Source: Pseudohongiella sp. O18 (GTDB taxonomy: Bacteria > Pseudomonadota > Gammaproteobacteria > Pseudomonadales > Pseudohongiellaceae). Taken from it: a stretch of 64,000 nt of DNA. The notes beneath the pieces were generated by a model. It saw only the letters and a list, made by a program, of their open reading frames with translations. It had not been told where the DNA came from and did not search any database. Made by a program: the position numbers and the translations under genes. Positions 56,688 through 64,000 of this stretch are shown here, in pieces (within the stretch, counting starts at the first letter, position 1; each line of letters begins with the position of its first letter). The DNA is taken from positions 1-64,000 of the forward strand of contig NZ_JAJSAR010000003.1 of assembly GCF_021729085.1 (NCBI RefSeq), in the 5' to 3' direction.

Positions 56688-57869
56688 ATGTACAAGATCA
56701 CAACCTACAATCAGATCTCGGAAAAAGGCATAAATCGATTCACGTCGTCGCACTATCAGGTAGGCGGTATCCAGGACCAGGCCGATGCCATCCTGCTGCG
56801 CAGCCACAAACTCGCCCCTGAAGAACTGAATGACTCAGTCCGTGCTGTCGCCCGCGCCGGCGCAGGCGTCAATAATGTGCCGGTCAGCCACTGCACTGAA
56901 CGAGGTATTGTTGTCTTTAATACACCCGGCGCCAACGCCAACGCGGTCAAGGAGCTGGTTCTGACCGGCATGCTGCTGGCGTCGCGCGGCATTTTGCCGG
57001 GCATGGCCTTCGTAGACACCCTTAATGAAATGACCGACAACGCAGCAATGTCCAAACTGCTGGAAGCCGAGAAGAAGCGTTTCGCCGGCCAGGAGCTGGC
57101 AGGTAAAACACTTGGTATCGTCGGCCTGGGCGCCATCGGCTCCATGGTGGCCGGCATGGCAATCGATCTGGGTATGACAGTGCTTGGCTACGATCCGGCC
57201 CTGTCCGTTGATGCCGCATGGCGACTGCCGAGCCAGGTTCACAAAATCGAGAACCTGAGCGCGCTGATGGCCAATGCTGACTTTGTCAGTCTGCACCTGC
57301 CGGTACTGGACAGCACGCGCAATCTGATCAATGCAGACCTGGTGTCGGCGATGAAACCGGGCTTGTGTCTGCTGAACTTTGCCCGCGACGAGATCGTCGA
57401 TCACGACGCAGTCATTGCCGGCCTGAACAGCAAGCAGCTGCGATTGTACGTCAGTGACTTCCCGCGGCATGAACTGATCGGCAGGGAAGATGTGATCCTG
57501 ACGCCGCACATCGGCGCAAGCACCGCCGAAGCCGAAGAAAATTGCGCCATTATGGCAGCAGAACAGCTGAAGGATTTTCTGGAGAATGGTAATATCCGGA
57601 ACTCGGTCAATTTCCCGTTCCTGACCCTGGATCGGGTGCCTGGCGCCGATGCTGGTACCCGCCTGGCCATTACCAATAAAAACGTCCCCGGCATGTTGGG
57701 AAAAATCCTGTCTGTGCTTGCTGACCAGAACATCAACGTGGTGGACATGATCAACAAGAGCCGGGACGAGATTGCCTATAACCTGATAGACCTCGCCAGC
57801 GCGCCTTCTGACGCCGCTGTGGCTGCAATTGCCAATACCGCTGATGTCATCAGAGTGACCCGTTTATAA
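56688..57869 (+). CDS. serA: D-3-phosphoglycerate dehydrogenase
   Basis: From 56688 (MYKITTYNQ) the enzyme is 393 residues, the short form with one C-terminal ACT domain (about 320-393; NKNVPGMLGKILSVL). NAD binding is at GLGAIG near residue 145, and the catalytic Arg, Glu and His lie in NFARDEIVD, the following strands and LTPHIGAS. It makes 3-phosphohydroxypyruvate, the first step to serine. The ACT domain should give serine feedback. serC follows after 37 bases. Confidence 0.95.
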   Translation: MYKITTYNQISEKGINRFTSSHYQVGGIQDQADAILLRSHKLAPEELNDSVRAVARAGAGVNNVPVSHCTERGIVVFNTPGANANAVKELVLTGMLLASRGILPGMAFVDTLNEMTDNAAMSKLLEAEKKRFAGQELAGKTLGIVGLGAIGSMVAGMAIDLGMTVLGYDPALSVDAAWRLPSQVHKIENLSALMANADFVSLHLPVLDSTRNLINADLVSAMKPGLCLLNFARDEIVDHDAVIAGLNSKQLRLYVSDFPRHELIGREDVILTPHIGASTAEAEENCAIMAAEQLKDFLENGNIRNSVNFPFLTLDRVPGADAGTRLAITNKNVPGMLGKILSVLADQNINVVDMINKSRDEIAYNLIDLASAPSDAAVAAIANTADVIRVTRL

Positions 57870-57906
57870 ACACCTACTGAGTCAATTAGTTGCAGGAACC
57901 AATGCT

Positions 57907-58995
57907 ATGAAACGTGTGTACAATTTTGGGGCCGGACCGGCCATGCTGCCAACGTCAGTCATGGAACAGGCGCGTGATGAGATGCTCGACTGGAACGGCA
58001 TGGGCATCTCTGTGGTAGAAATCAGCCACCGCAGCAAGGAGTTTGAGGCTCTGCTGACGGAAACCGACGAGCTGATCCGGGAAGTATCCGGCCTGCCCGA
58101 TAACTTTGAGATTCTGTACATGCACGGTAGCGCCCAGATGCAGTTCGCGGCAGTACCGTTCAACCTGCTGGGACTGAACCCAGCACACAAGGCAGCCTAC
58201 GTAGAGACAGGTAATTTCGCGCAGCTCGCCCGCAAAGAAGCCTCCCGCTTCGGCAATATCACCATCGCCGCCAGCAGCGAGGCCAGCAACTTTGACCATA
58301 TTCCCGAGCTTGACGTCAGCGCGCTGGACCCGGATACCTCTTATGTCCACCTGACCAGCAACAATACAATTTTCGGTACACGCTGGAATCAGTTCCCTGA
58401 CACAGGCAAGATTCCACTGGTTGCCGACATGACTTCAGAACTGCTGTCACGCAAACTGAACTTTGACCAGTTTGGCCTGATTTTCGCTGGCCTGCAGAAA
58501 AACCTGGGCCCCTCAGGCATGGCCGTGGTACTGGTCCGCAAAGACCTGATTGGTCACGCGCTGCCGCAGACGCCGTCGCTGCTCAATTACGCGACCTTCG
58601 AAAAAAATCACTCCATGCCCAACACCATCAACACATTCGCCATCTACATCATGAATCTGATGCTCAAATGGCTGAAAGCTCAGGGCGGACTGCCGGCTAT
58701 CGAACAGCTTAACGCGGAAAAAGCCAAGCTGCTTTATGATGTGATTGACAGCCATGATTTCTACATCGGCTCTGCTCAAAAGGCACATCGCTCACACATG
58801 AATGTGACCTTTAACCTGAAAGACAGCGCGCTCGACAAGAAATTCCTGGATGAGGCTCTGGCACGTGACCTCTACGCGCTGAAGGGCCACCGTCTGGTAG
58901 GTGGCATCCGGGCGTCAATCTATAACGCCATGCCACTGGAAGGCTGCCAGACACTGGCAGACTTCATGAAGGAGTTTGCTCAGCAGAACGGATGA
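57907..58995 (+). CDS. serC: Phosphoserine aminotransferase
   Basis: This class V PLP enzyme of 362 residues has the opening VYNFGAGPAMLP, the Schiff-base lysine near residue 198 (AGLQKNLGPSG) and KGHRLVGGIRASIYNA near the end. It acts after SerA. Its stop overlaps the greB start by four bases, an unusual coupling of serine synthesis to a transcription factor. Confidence 0.97.
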   Translation: MKRVYNFGAGPAMLPTSVMEQARDEMLDWNGMGISVVEISHRSKEFEALLTETDELIREVSGLPDNFEILYMHGSAQMQFAAVPFNLLGLNPAHKAAYVETGNFAQLARKEASRFGNITIAASSEASNFDHIPELDVSALDPDTSYVHLTSNNTIFGTRWNQFPDTGKIPLVADMTSELLSRKLNFDQFGLIFAGLQKNLGPSGMAVVLVRKDLIGHALPQTPSLLNYATFEKNHSMPNTINTFAIYIMNLMLKWLKAQGGLPAIEQLNAEKAKLLYDVIDSHDFYIGSAQKAHRSHMNVTFNLKDSALDKKFLDEALARDLYALKGHRLVGGIRASIYNAMPLEGCQTLADFMKEFAQQNG

Positions 58996-59498
58996 GCCGC
59001 TACCGACCACCTGCCCCGCCAAAATCCAACTACCTGACCGCAGAGGGCGAAGCCCGACTGCGGCAGGAGCTGGATACCCTCTGGCGTGAGGAACGGCCCC
59101 TGGTCACACAGCAGGTCAGTGATGCAGCTGCACTGGGTGATCGATCCGAAAATGCCGAATACATCTACGGCAAAAAACGGCTGCGTGAAATCGACCGGCG
59201 GGTGCGTTATTTACGCAAACGACTGGAGGCCGCCACGGTGGTCCGCCGCCCCCCCGATGACACGAACAAAGTCTATTTTGGCGCCTGGGTGGAGCTTGAG
59301 AATGAGGCCGGCGACGTGAATCAGTACCGTATCGTTGGCCCCGACGAAGTCGGCGACCATGACGGCTACATCAGCATGGATGCACCTCTGGGTCGAGCGC
59401 TGCTTGGCCGCCAGCTTGACGATGAAGTTACAATCAATTCCCCTACTGGCCGCGCCAGCTACTGGATTGTCTCAATTCGTTATAACATGCAGCCATGA
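58992..59498 (+). CDS. greB: GreB transcript cleavage factor
   Basis: The 168-residue protein has a coiled-coil N-domain with acidic tip (LGDRSENAEYIYGKKRLREIDRRVRYL, the GreB-specific part) and a C-terminal FKBP-like domain (YFGAWVELENE, then DGYISMDAPLGRALL). GreB rescues backtracked RNA polymerase. GreA has a different loop sequence, so GreB is clear. Its stop overlaps the next gene's ATG by four bases. Confidence 0.95.
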   Translation: MSRYRPPAPPKSNYLTAEGEARLRQELDTLWREERPLVTQQVSDAAALGDRSENAEYIYGKKRLREIDRRVRYLRKRLEAATVVRRPPDDTNKVYFGAWVELENEAGDVNQYRIVGPDEVGDHDGYISMDAPLGRALLGRQLDDEVTINSPTGRASYWIVSIRYNMQP

Positions 59499-60493
59499 AA
59501 CGTGTCTGCATGCTGGCCCTGCCCGAGGCTCTGGCCTCCAGCGTATCCATACCACTGGAGATGATGAGTGCTGCCGACACGATTCACGGGCTGCGGCAGC
59601 ACCGACGCCAGCGAGAGCTGCAACTGGATATTGTTGCCGAGCACATAGAACCGTTGCCCATGACCGCCGGCATCTCGCTGACGCCGACCACCTCTATTGA
59701 CCAGGTAGCGGAAAGCAATCTGGTTTTCATTCCTGCGCTGTGGGGCAATCCGCGCGCGGCAGTGCGGCGCCATGCGCAGATGGTTGACTGGCTGCAGCAG
59801 CAATATCAGCGAGGCGCCACCTTCTGCAGCGTCGGTACAGGCAGCTACTTCCTGGCAGAGGCGGGACTGCTGGACGATCGCACGGCGACGACTCATTGGC
59901 GCTACTTTGACGATTTTTCCAGAGAGTATCCTCGCGTCAATCTCCAGCGAAAACGCTTTATCACACACCAGGACAGGCTGTATTGCACGGGCAGCGTCAA
60001 TGCTGTGCGCGATGTCATGCTGCATTTTGTCGAAGTACTGTTTGATGCGCAGATCGCGGACGAAGTGGCGCGCCATTTCACACACGAACTCAAACGCTCA
60101 TTCGAAGCCCTGCTGCTGGCGACTGATCAAAAGAACAGCCATCACGACGAGCAGATCATCAAGGTTCAGGAGTGGTTGCAGAAACACTACGCGGAAACGA
60201 TCAACCTCACCGAGGTGGCAAAACGCTTCGGTCTGAACAGCCGCACGTTCAATCGTCGCTTTCGCCTTGCGGCCGGCAAGACGCCCATGCAGTATCTGCA
60301 GGAAGTTCGCGTTGACCAGGCACGCGAGTTGCTCAAACAGAGCAACCTCAGTATTGCGGAAATCGCCTTTGCTGTTGCTTACCAGGACGTCAGTTATTTT
60401 ACGGGGCTATTCAAGCGTCTGCAGGGGGTAACCCCAAATGCTTACCGACGACTGGTGCGCAACAAGGTGTTCAACGTGCACCAGGAAGGGTGA
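59495..60493 (+). CDS. GlxA-family AraC-type regulator
   Basis: The 332-residue protein joins a DJ-1/PfpI-like N-terminal domain (about 1-170, with GTGSYFLAEAGLLDDRTATTHW) to an AraC helix-turn-helix pair (about 225-325; INLTEVAKRFGLNSRTFNRRF, IAEIAFAVAYQDVSYFTGLFKR). GlxA-like regulators respond to small amines such as choline or glycine betaine derivatives in Pseudomonas. It is coupled to greB by a four-base overlap; the target genes are not evident. Confidence 0.88.
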   Translation: MKRVCMLALPEALASSVSIPLEMMSAADTIHGLRQHRRQRELQLDIVAEHIEPLPMTAGISLTPTTSIDQVAESNLVFIPALWGNPRAAVRRHAQMVDWLQQQYQRGATFCSVGTGSYFLAEAGLLDDRTATTHWRYFDDFSREYPRVNLQRKRFITHQDRLYCTGSVNAVRDVMLHFVEVLFDAQIADEVARHFTHELKRSFEALLLATDQKNSHHDEQIIKVQEWLQKHYAETINLTEVAKRFGLNSRTFNRRFRLAAGKTPMQYLQEVRVDQARELLKQSNLSIAEIAFAVAYQDVSYFTGLFKRLQGVTPNAYRRLVRNKVFNVHQEG

Positions 60494-60502
60494 CAGCCCA
60501 CG

Positions 60503-60766
60503 CTAACGAGGTGTCTGATATTTTTCTTTCCATTCAGCGTAGGGCATGCCATAGACCCGTTCCCTTGCCTGCTCATAATCCATGGCAACTCCCCGCTCCT
60601 GCGCTTCAGCCGCATACCACTTGGCAAGACAATTACGACAGAATCCGGCCAGCTCCATCAAATCGATGTTTTGTACCTGCTTGTTTTCATCCAGGTGTCT
60701 CAGCAGTCGCCGGAATGCGGCTGCCTCAAGCTCTGTTCGCAGCACGTCGTTTTTTGCATCAGACAT
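60503..60766 (-). CDS. DUF1244 family small protein
   Basis: The 87-residue, helical protein matches DUF1244 by AAAFRRLLRHLDENKQVQN, LAGFCRNCLAKWY and YGMPYAEWK. It has two cysteines near the middle (FCRNC) that may bind metal. The function is unknown. It converges with the glxA-like gene and has a 16-bp palindrome 16 bases before its start. Confidence 0.85.
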   Translation of the reverse strand: MSDAKNDVLRTELEAAAFRRLLRHLDENKQVQNIDLMELAGFCRNCLAKWYAAEAQERGVAMDYEQARERVYGMPYAEWKEKYQTPR

Positions 60767-60781
60767 AAAACACTAACCTCA

Positions 60782-60797
60782 ACTATTCATGAATAGT
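60782..60797. promoter_or_regulatory. Perfect 16-bp palindrome before the DUF1244 gene
   Basis: ACTATTCATGAATAGT at 60782-60797 is fully symmetric and sits 16 bases upstream of the DUF1244 start. It looks like a repressor operator. The rest of 60798-60930 shows nothing else I can name. Confidence 0.5.
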
Positions 60798-60930
60798 CGA
60801 AAGTGTAACTTGAAAGGTGGTTGCGAGCGAAGTTCGGTGGCGGGTTCTGAGCTTGAAAATTCGTACTTTCTGTCAGGAGAGGCCCGCCGCAGCAGACCTC
60901 CCCCGTCACATTGACGATCGACCGTGGTCG

Positions 60931-61347
60931 TTAGCCGGTAGCGCTGGTGTATTCCGGCTCTTCGTCATCGGCCAGATCGCCCATGCCGTCATCAACGGCT
61001 TCCGGCATTTTGTGGATGGCTTCTTTGCGGTGTTTTTTGTCGACAGACTTCAACTGGCGCTCGGCGGCATTAAACGCGTCGCGAATCGCCACATAGAGAT
61101 CTTCGTGTGCGTGATTGTCATGCTGCTCCTGCGTAACAACCACAGGCTTGTTCGGGGTATGTAATTCAAGGGTCACGGAATAGACTTTACCCTTGTGGTG
61201 GTTGTTGTGGGGCGAATCAAGAACCACACGACCACCTATGATGTCACTGCAGAAGCGACGCAATTTATCGATTCGCTTGTTAACGGCGTCAACAATAGCT
61301 TCTGTTTGTTCGAGATTGTGAAACACTACCTGAAATTCATTGGACAT
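60931..61347 (-). CDS. hpf: Hibernation-promoting factor/RaiA-like ribosome protein
   Basis: From the ATG at 61347 (MSNEFQVVF) it is 138 residues. The beta-alpha-beta RaiA/HPF fold (about 3-108) contains HNNHHKGKVYSVTLELHTP and EDLYVAIRDAFNAAERQL. It should bind 30S subunits in stationary phase. It is longer than HPF (95) because of an acidic, disordered C-terminal tail (EAVDDGMGDLADDEEPEY). A GTG two codons upstream (61353) is also possible. Confidence 0.87.
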   Translation of the reverse strand: MSNEFQVVFHNLEQTEAIVDAVNKRIDKLRRFCSDIIGGRVVLDSPHNNHHKGKVYSVTLELHTPNKPVVVTQEQHDNHAHEDLYVAIRDAFNAAERQLKSVDKKHRKEAIHKMPEAVDDGMGDLADDEEPEYTSATG

Positions 61348-61448
61348 AATCACTTGTCTCCTGATTTAACGGTGATCACTTTTCTATTTTTTTGGTCACT
61401 TTATAGGTCAACTCCTCCTCGGCTGTATCAGCCAGTTTGCGGACGTGA

Positions 61449-62507
61449 TCAGAAACTGTCGGCCAGTCTGGCAACCGCCAGCGCGTAGTTATTCGCGCAG
61501 TTGTAGCTCAGCAGGGCACGGAAGTTCTGGTAGGTCAAAAATGCAGGCCCATCGGCGCCATCTGGCAACACAATGGATGCTGCGATGTCTGAAGTCGGTA
61601 AGTCGCTGCCATCAGCCTGGCGCACGCCCTCAAGCTGCCACTCGTCCACCGGACGCTGCACAGTATGGCGACGCAGCACACTGCATGAGTAGCTGACATT
61701 CTCCTGACTCCACTGCGAGGCGCGATCGTGGTAGTCGGCAGGCAGTGTGACTTGCCGTCCCCAGCGCTCACCAGACTGCCAGCCGGCATTACGCAGGTAA
61801 TTGGCAATAGACGCAAAGACATCAGCCTCGGTCGTCCAGATGTCGACCCGGCCGTCGCCGTCAAAATCTACCGCGTGGTTGATAAAGCTGGAGGGCATGA
61901 ACTGGCTTTGTCCCATGGCGCCAGCCCAGGAGCCTTTCATGTTCGGATGGTCGATATGACCCTCCTGAAGAATGCGCAGTGCGGACAGCAGCTCACCCCG
62001 GAAGTAGGCAGCGCGGCGCGGGTCGTAGGCCAGCGTGGCGAGGGCACGAATCACGTCCGTGCCACCTGTGAAATTGCCGTAATTGGTTTCGATACCCCAT
62101 ATGGCGACGATAAAGCGGGCCGGCACACCATATTCGGCAGCCACCTGGTTTAGCACATCGCGGTGCTGCGCCATGCGCGTCCTGCCAGTCTGGATGCGCC
62201 AGTCCGTCACACGCTTGTCTAGATACTGAGCCAGCGTTTCGACAAATTCGGCCTGATTACGGTCGTTGCTTACAACCTGAGGGATGGGCGCCAACCCTGT
62301 CAGCGCCTGATCGATGATATCTTCGGAGATGCCGGCTTCTCTTGCCTCGGCGATTAGCTGCTGCAGCCACTGTTGAAACTCGGGATCAGGAGCAGCGACT
62401 TCACTGTCTGACTGGGCACTAACTTTCCATCCAGCGAATGACAGGACCACTATCGTCACACATGCCATTCGGGTCAAACCAAACCACAATCGAGTCATCA
62501 AACACAT
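61449..62507 (-). CDS. MltB-family lytic murein transglycosylase
   Basis: The 352-residue periplasmic protein has a signal peptide (about 1-32, KVSAQS), catalytic Glu in WGIETNYG (about 145) and SLT_2 domain markers MGQSQFMPSSF and DGDGRVDIW. It cleaves glycan strands to 1,6-anhydroMurNAc. There is no lipobox, so it is soluble rather than outer-membrane bound. The usual mltB is missing from the rlpA-mrdA region, and this copy, 10 kb away, may stand in for it. Confidence 0.9.
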   Translation of the reverse strand: MCLMTRLWFGLTRMACVTIVVLSFAGWKVSAQSDSEVAAPDPEFQQWLQQLIAEAREAGISEDIIDQALTGLAPIPQVVSNDRNQAEFVETLAQYLDKRVTDWRIQTGRTRMAQHRDVLNQVAAEYGVPARFIVAIWGIETNYGNFTGGTDVIRALATLAYDPRRAAYFRGELLSALRILQEGHIDHPNMKGSWAGAMGQSQFMPSSFINHAVDFDGDGRVDIWTTEADVFASIANYLRNAGWQSGERWGRQVTLPADYHDRASQWSQENVSYSCSVLRRHTVQRPVDEWQLEGVRQADGSDLPTSDIAASIVLPDGADGPAFLTYQNFRALLSYNCANNYALAVARLADSF

Positions 62508-62527
62508 ACTCCCATGATGATTTCAGC

Positions 62528-63130
62528 CTACTCCTTAAATTCAGTTTTGTCTAACAGATGCGCGTCGATTGTCTCGTGATAGCACCAGTGCCAGGGCTCG
62601 TAACAGATCATTCCGGTACCTCCCTCAGGATAGGACAACAAAAATCCGTAATCCTCCGCATTGGCCGTTAACCAGGCGTAAGCAGCTGTACTATCGAACT
62701 CTGTCTCCAGTGGTTTGCTGCCCGGTGTGCCGATGTCAATGGCACGCCCGGTGTGGTGCTCGCTGAAACCGGGGGCCGCAGTGTAGGCAAGGACATCTTC
62801 AAGCGTCCGACCAGAGGCAAGCTTGCGTTTGATCAGGTCTGCCTGATAAGCCACACTGCGAAATGCCGAGATCAATTGCAGAGTAATGCCGTCACGCGCA
62901 GCCGCTGCCTGCATGGCCTGCCAGGCCCGCAAGGCCACTGGCGTCAACTGCACGGGACGCTGGAACATGTCATGACCCGCATCAACCAGCCGATCTGGCT
63001 CGGGATGAAACGGCAACCCCGAAGTAGTGGGGTAATCGGCCGGGATCCCCAGTCGGGCAAACAAGGACTGTAGCTCGTCAATTGACGAGACAGGTGTCTT
63101 AAATGCCATATTGTTTGACTGTAACGACAT
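62528..63130 (-). CDS. M15-family D-alanyl-D-alanine carboxypeptidase (VanY/DacY-like)
   Basis: The 200-residue protein carries the M15B zinc motif SEHHTGRAID and the EPWHW near the C-terminus, with RSVAYQADLI before them. There is no signal peptide, so it may act on cytoplasmic or recycled peptides, or be exported otherwise. An ATG seven codons in (63109) may be the start; neither has a good ribosome-binding site. It lies 20 bases upstream of the transglycosylase gene on the same strand, so both wall enzymes could be one unit. Confidence 0.85.
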   Translation of the reverse strand: MSLQSNNMAFKTPVSSIDELQSLFARLGIPADYPTTSGLPFHPEPDRLVDAGHDMFQRPVQLTPVALRAWQAMQAAAARDGITLQLISAFRSVAYQADLIKRKLASGRTLEDVLAYTAAPGFSEHHTGRAIDIGTPGSKPLETEFDSTAAYAWLTANAEDYGFLLSYPEGGTGMICYEPWHWCYHETIDAHLLDKTEFKE

Positions 63131-63214
63131 AATTGCACAAAGGGTGTTTAGCTATATTACTCATATCGTAGCAGTCGTTGCACTGGCCGTCATAGCGTAA
63201 AGGAGAATTATCGG

Positions 63215-64000
63215 ATGACAGCACTTCCCGTGATTATTGGCTTCGGCGGGATCAACCCGGCAGGCCGCAGTTCCTCACATCATGGGTATCGCCGCATGAT
63301 AATGGATCAGCTGGCCGCGCAGGATGCGATGCAGACCAGAGCCAGCCTGGCCAGCCTGATGGGGCTGCTGCAATGGCACGAAGGCCGCTGGTTCAATCCG
63401 ACCGATAACAAAGCCGTCGAGCTCGAACCCTACCTGATGAGCATTGATGCACAGCTGAAGCACGGCACACTTATCCGGAAACTTGAAAACAATCTGTTTG
63501 ATCCCGCTCGCCTGCCCTACCACAAAAAGGCCGTGCTGAACGCCAGCGATACCAGCCCGATCCGGTTCCGTATGCGGCGCCAGCACTTGCCAGATCGAAT
63601 ACCAATGGACTGGCTGCTGAGTGATGCCGGCAATGGGCTGGTTGATGTCGAAATCCCCACATCGCTGGAGATCATGACCGAGAACACACGTAAATCTGCG
63701 GTCAACTCTGCGGGCCAGCTGCCCAGCGGATTTGATCCGCGGGCGCTCTATCAGTCGCGCAATCATCCGCGCGGTTTGCAGATGACGGTGTTCGGCGCCA
63801 GTGATGCGATACAGTCACTGGGTGTAGATTGGCAGACCGTACTCCAGCATGTATCAGCTGATCAGATCAGTGTGTACGCCGGCAGCAGCATGAGCCAGCT
63901 CGACTATGACGGCAACGGCGGACTGCTGCAGGCACGTCTGCTTGGCAAAAAAGTCAGTTCCAAGCAACTGGCCCTGGGTTTTGCTGAAATGCCAGCTGAC
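63215..64000 (+). CDS. fabY: FabY-type beta-ketoacyl-ACP synthase, 5' part only
   Basis: An open frame starts at ATG 63215, with AGGAG nine bases upstream, and runs off the window after 262 codons. The start TALPVIIGFGGINPAGRSS closely resembles Pseudomonas FabY, which replaces FabH in starting fatty acid synthesis from acetyl-CoA and malonyl-ACP. The thiolase-fold N-terminus with YAGSSMSQLDYDG fits the ketosynthase family. The catalytic residues lie beyond the end. A possible promoter is TTGCAC (63133) with TATTAC (63155). Confidence 0.85.
   Translation, partial: MTALPVIIGFGGINPAGRSSSHHGYRRMIMDQLAAQDAMQTRASLASLMGLLQWHEGRWFNPTDNKAVELEPYLMSIDAQLKHGTLIRKLENNLFDPARLPYHKKAVLNASDTSPIRFRMRRQHLPDRIPMDWLLSDAGNGLVDVEIPTSLEIMTENTRKSAVNSAGQLPSGFDPRALYQSRNHPRGLQMTVFGASDAIQSLGVDWQTVLQHVSADQISVYAGSSMSQLDYDGNGGLLQARLLGKKVSSKQLALGFAEMPAD

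Overview
The window reads as one continuous, gene-dense stretch of a gammaproteobacterial chromosome of fairly high GC. Three gene orders support this: bamD against rluD-pgeF-clpB; miaB-ybeZ-ybeY-ybeX-leuS-lptE-holA; and lipB-ybeD-dacA-rlpA-mrdA-rlmH-rsfS-nadD-proA. All three are classic gammaproteobacterial arrangements. A FabY-type ketosynthase, DUF1820 next to miaB, DUF1244 and DUF4404 point towards the Pseudomonas/Cellvibrio/oligotrophic-marine side rather than the enterics. The genus is inference; a Pseudohongiella-like organism would fit. I see no tRNA, rRNA, CRISPR array, insertion sequence, phage gene or origin.

Layout. 1-2.9 kb: methionine sulfoxide repair (msrPQ) and pssA. 2.9-8.1 kb: branched-chain amino acid synthesis, with ilvY divergent from ilvC and an ilvI-ilvH operon behind a long structured leader. 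8.2-13.8 kb: clpB with a heat-shock-like promoter, pgeF, rluD and bamD. 13.8-17.3 kb: gmhA, nadE, thiO. 17.4-19.5 kb: four minor type IV pilin-like genes. 19.6-24.5 kb: a TSUP transporter, a pepSY-phoP-phoQ-like operon, a glycine-zipper envelope protein, a membrane-tethered cold-shock protein and slyX. 24.7-29.9 kb: desaturase, TlpA-like protein, srkA, an aminotransferase, a His-rich exported protein and DUF1820. 30.1-38.1 kb: miaB to holA, covering tRNA modification, ribosome maturation, leucyl-tRNA synthesis, LPS assembly and the clamp loader.

38.1-46.3 kb is a non-syntenic block lying between two halves of the usual leuS-holA / lipB-proA region: DUF4404, an AT-rich pair (GNAT-like protein plus ICMT-like methyltransferase), a divergent class III cyclase, an ectoine-type aspartokinase, a class V aminotransferase, an NSS transporter and an exported cyclophilin. 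46.3-56.5 kb is a long leftward run for lipoylation, cell-wall synthesis, ribosome maturation, NAD and proline synthesis, ending with a TudS/YbgA protein, a GIY-YIG protein and an MBL hydrolase. 56.7-60.5 kb is serA-serC-greB-glxA-like. 60.5-64 kb holds DUF1244, hpf, a lytic transglycosylase, an M15 peptidase and a fabY cut by the window end.

Most notable: rodA, mltB, lipA and lnt are all missing from their usual places in the envelope block; the AT-rich GNAT/ICMT/cyclase island sits at the breakpoint of that block; ilvI has a leader of about 300 nt with several hairpins; and most convergent gene pairs have stop codons inside inverted repeats.
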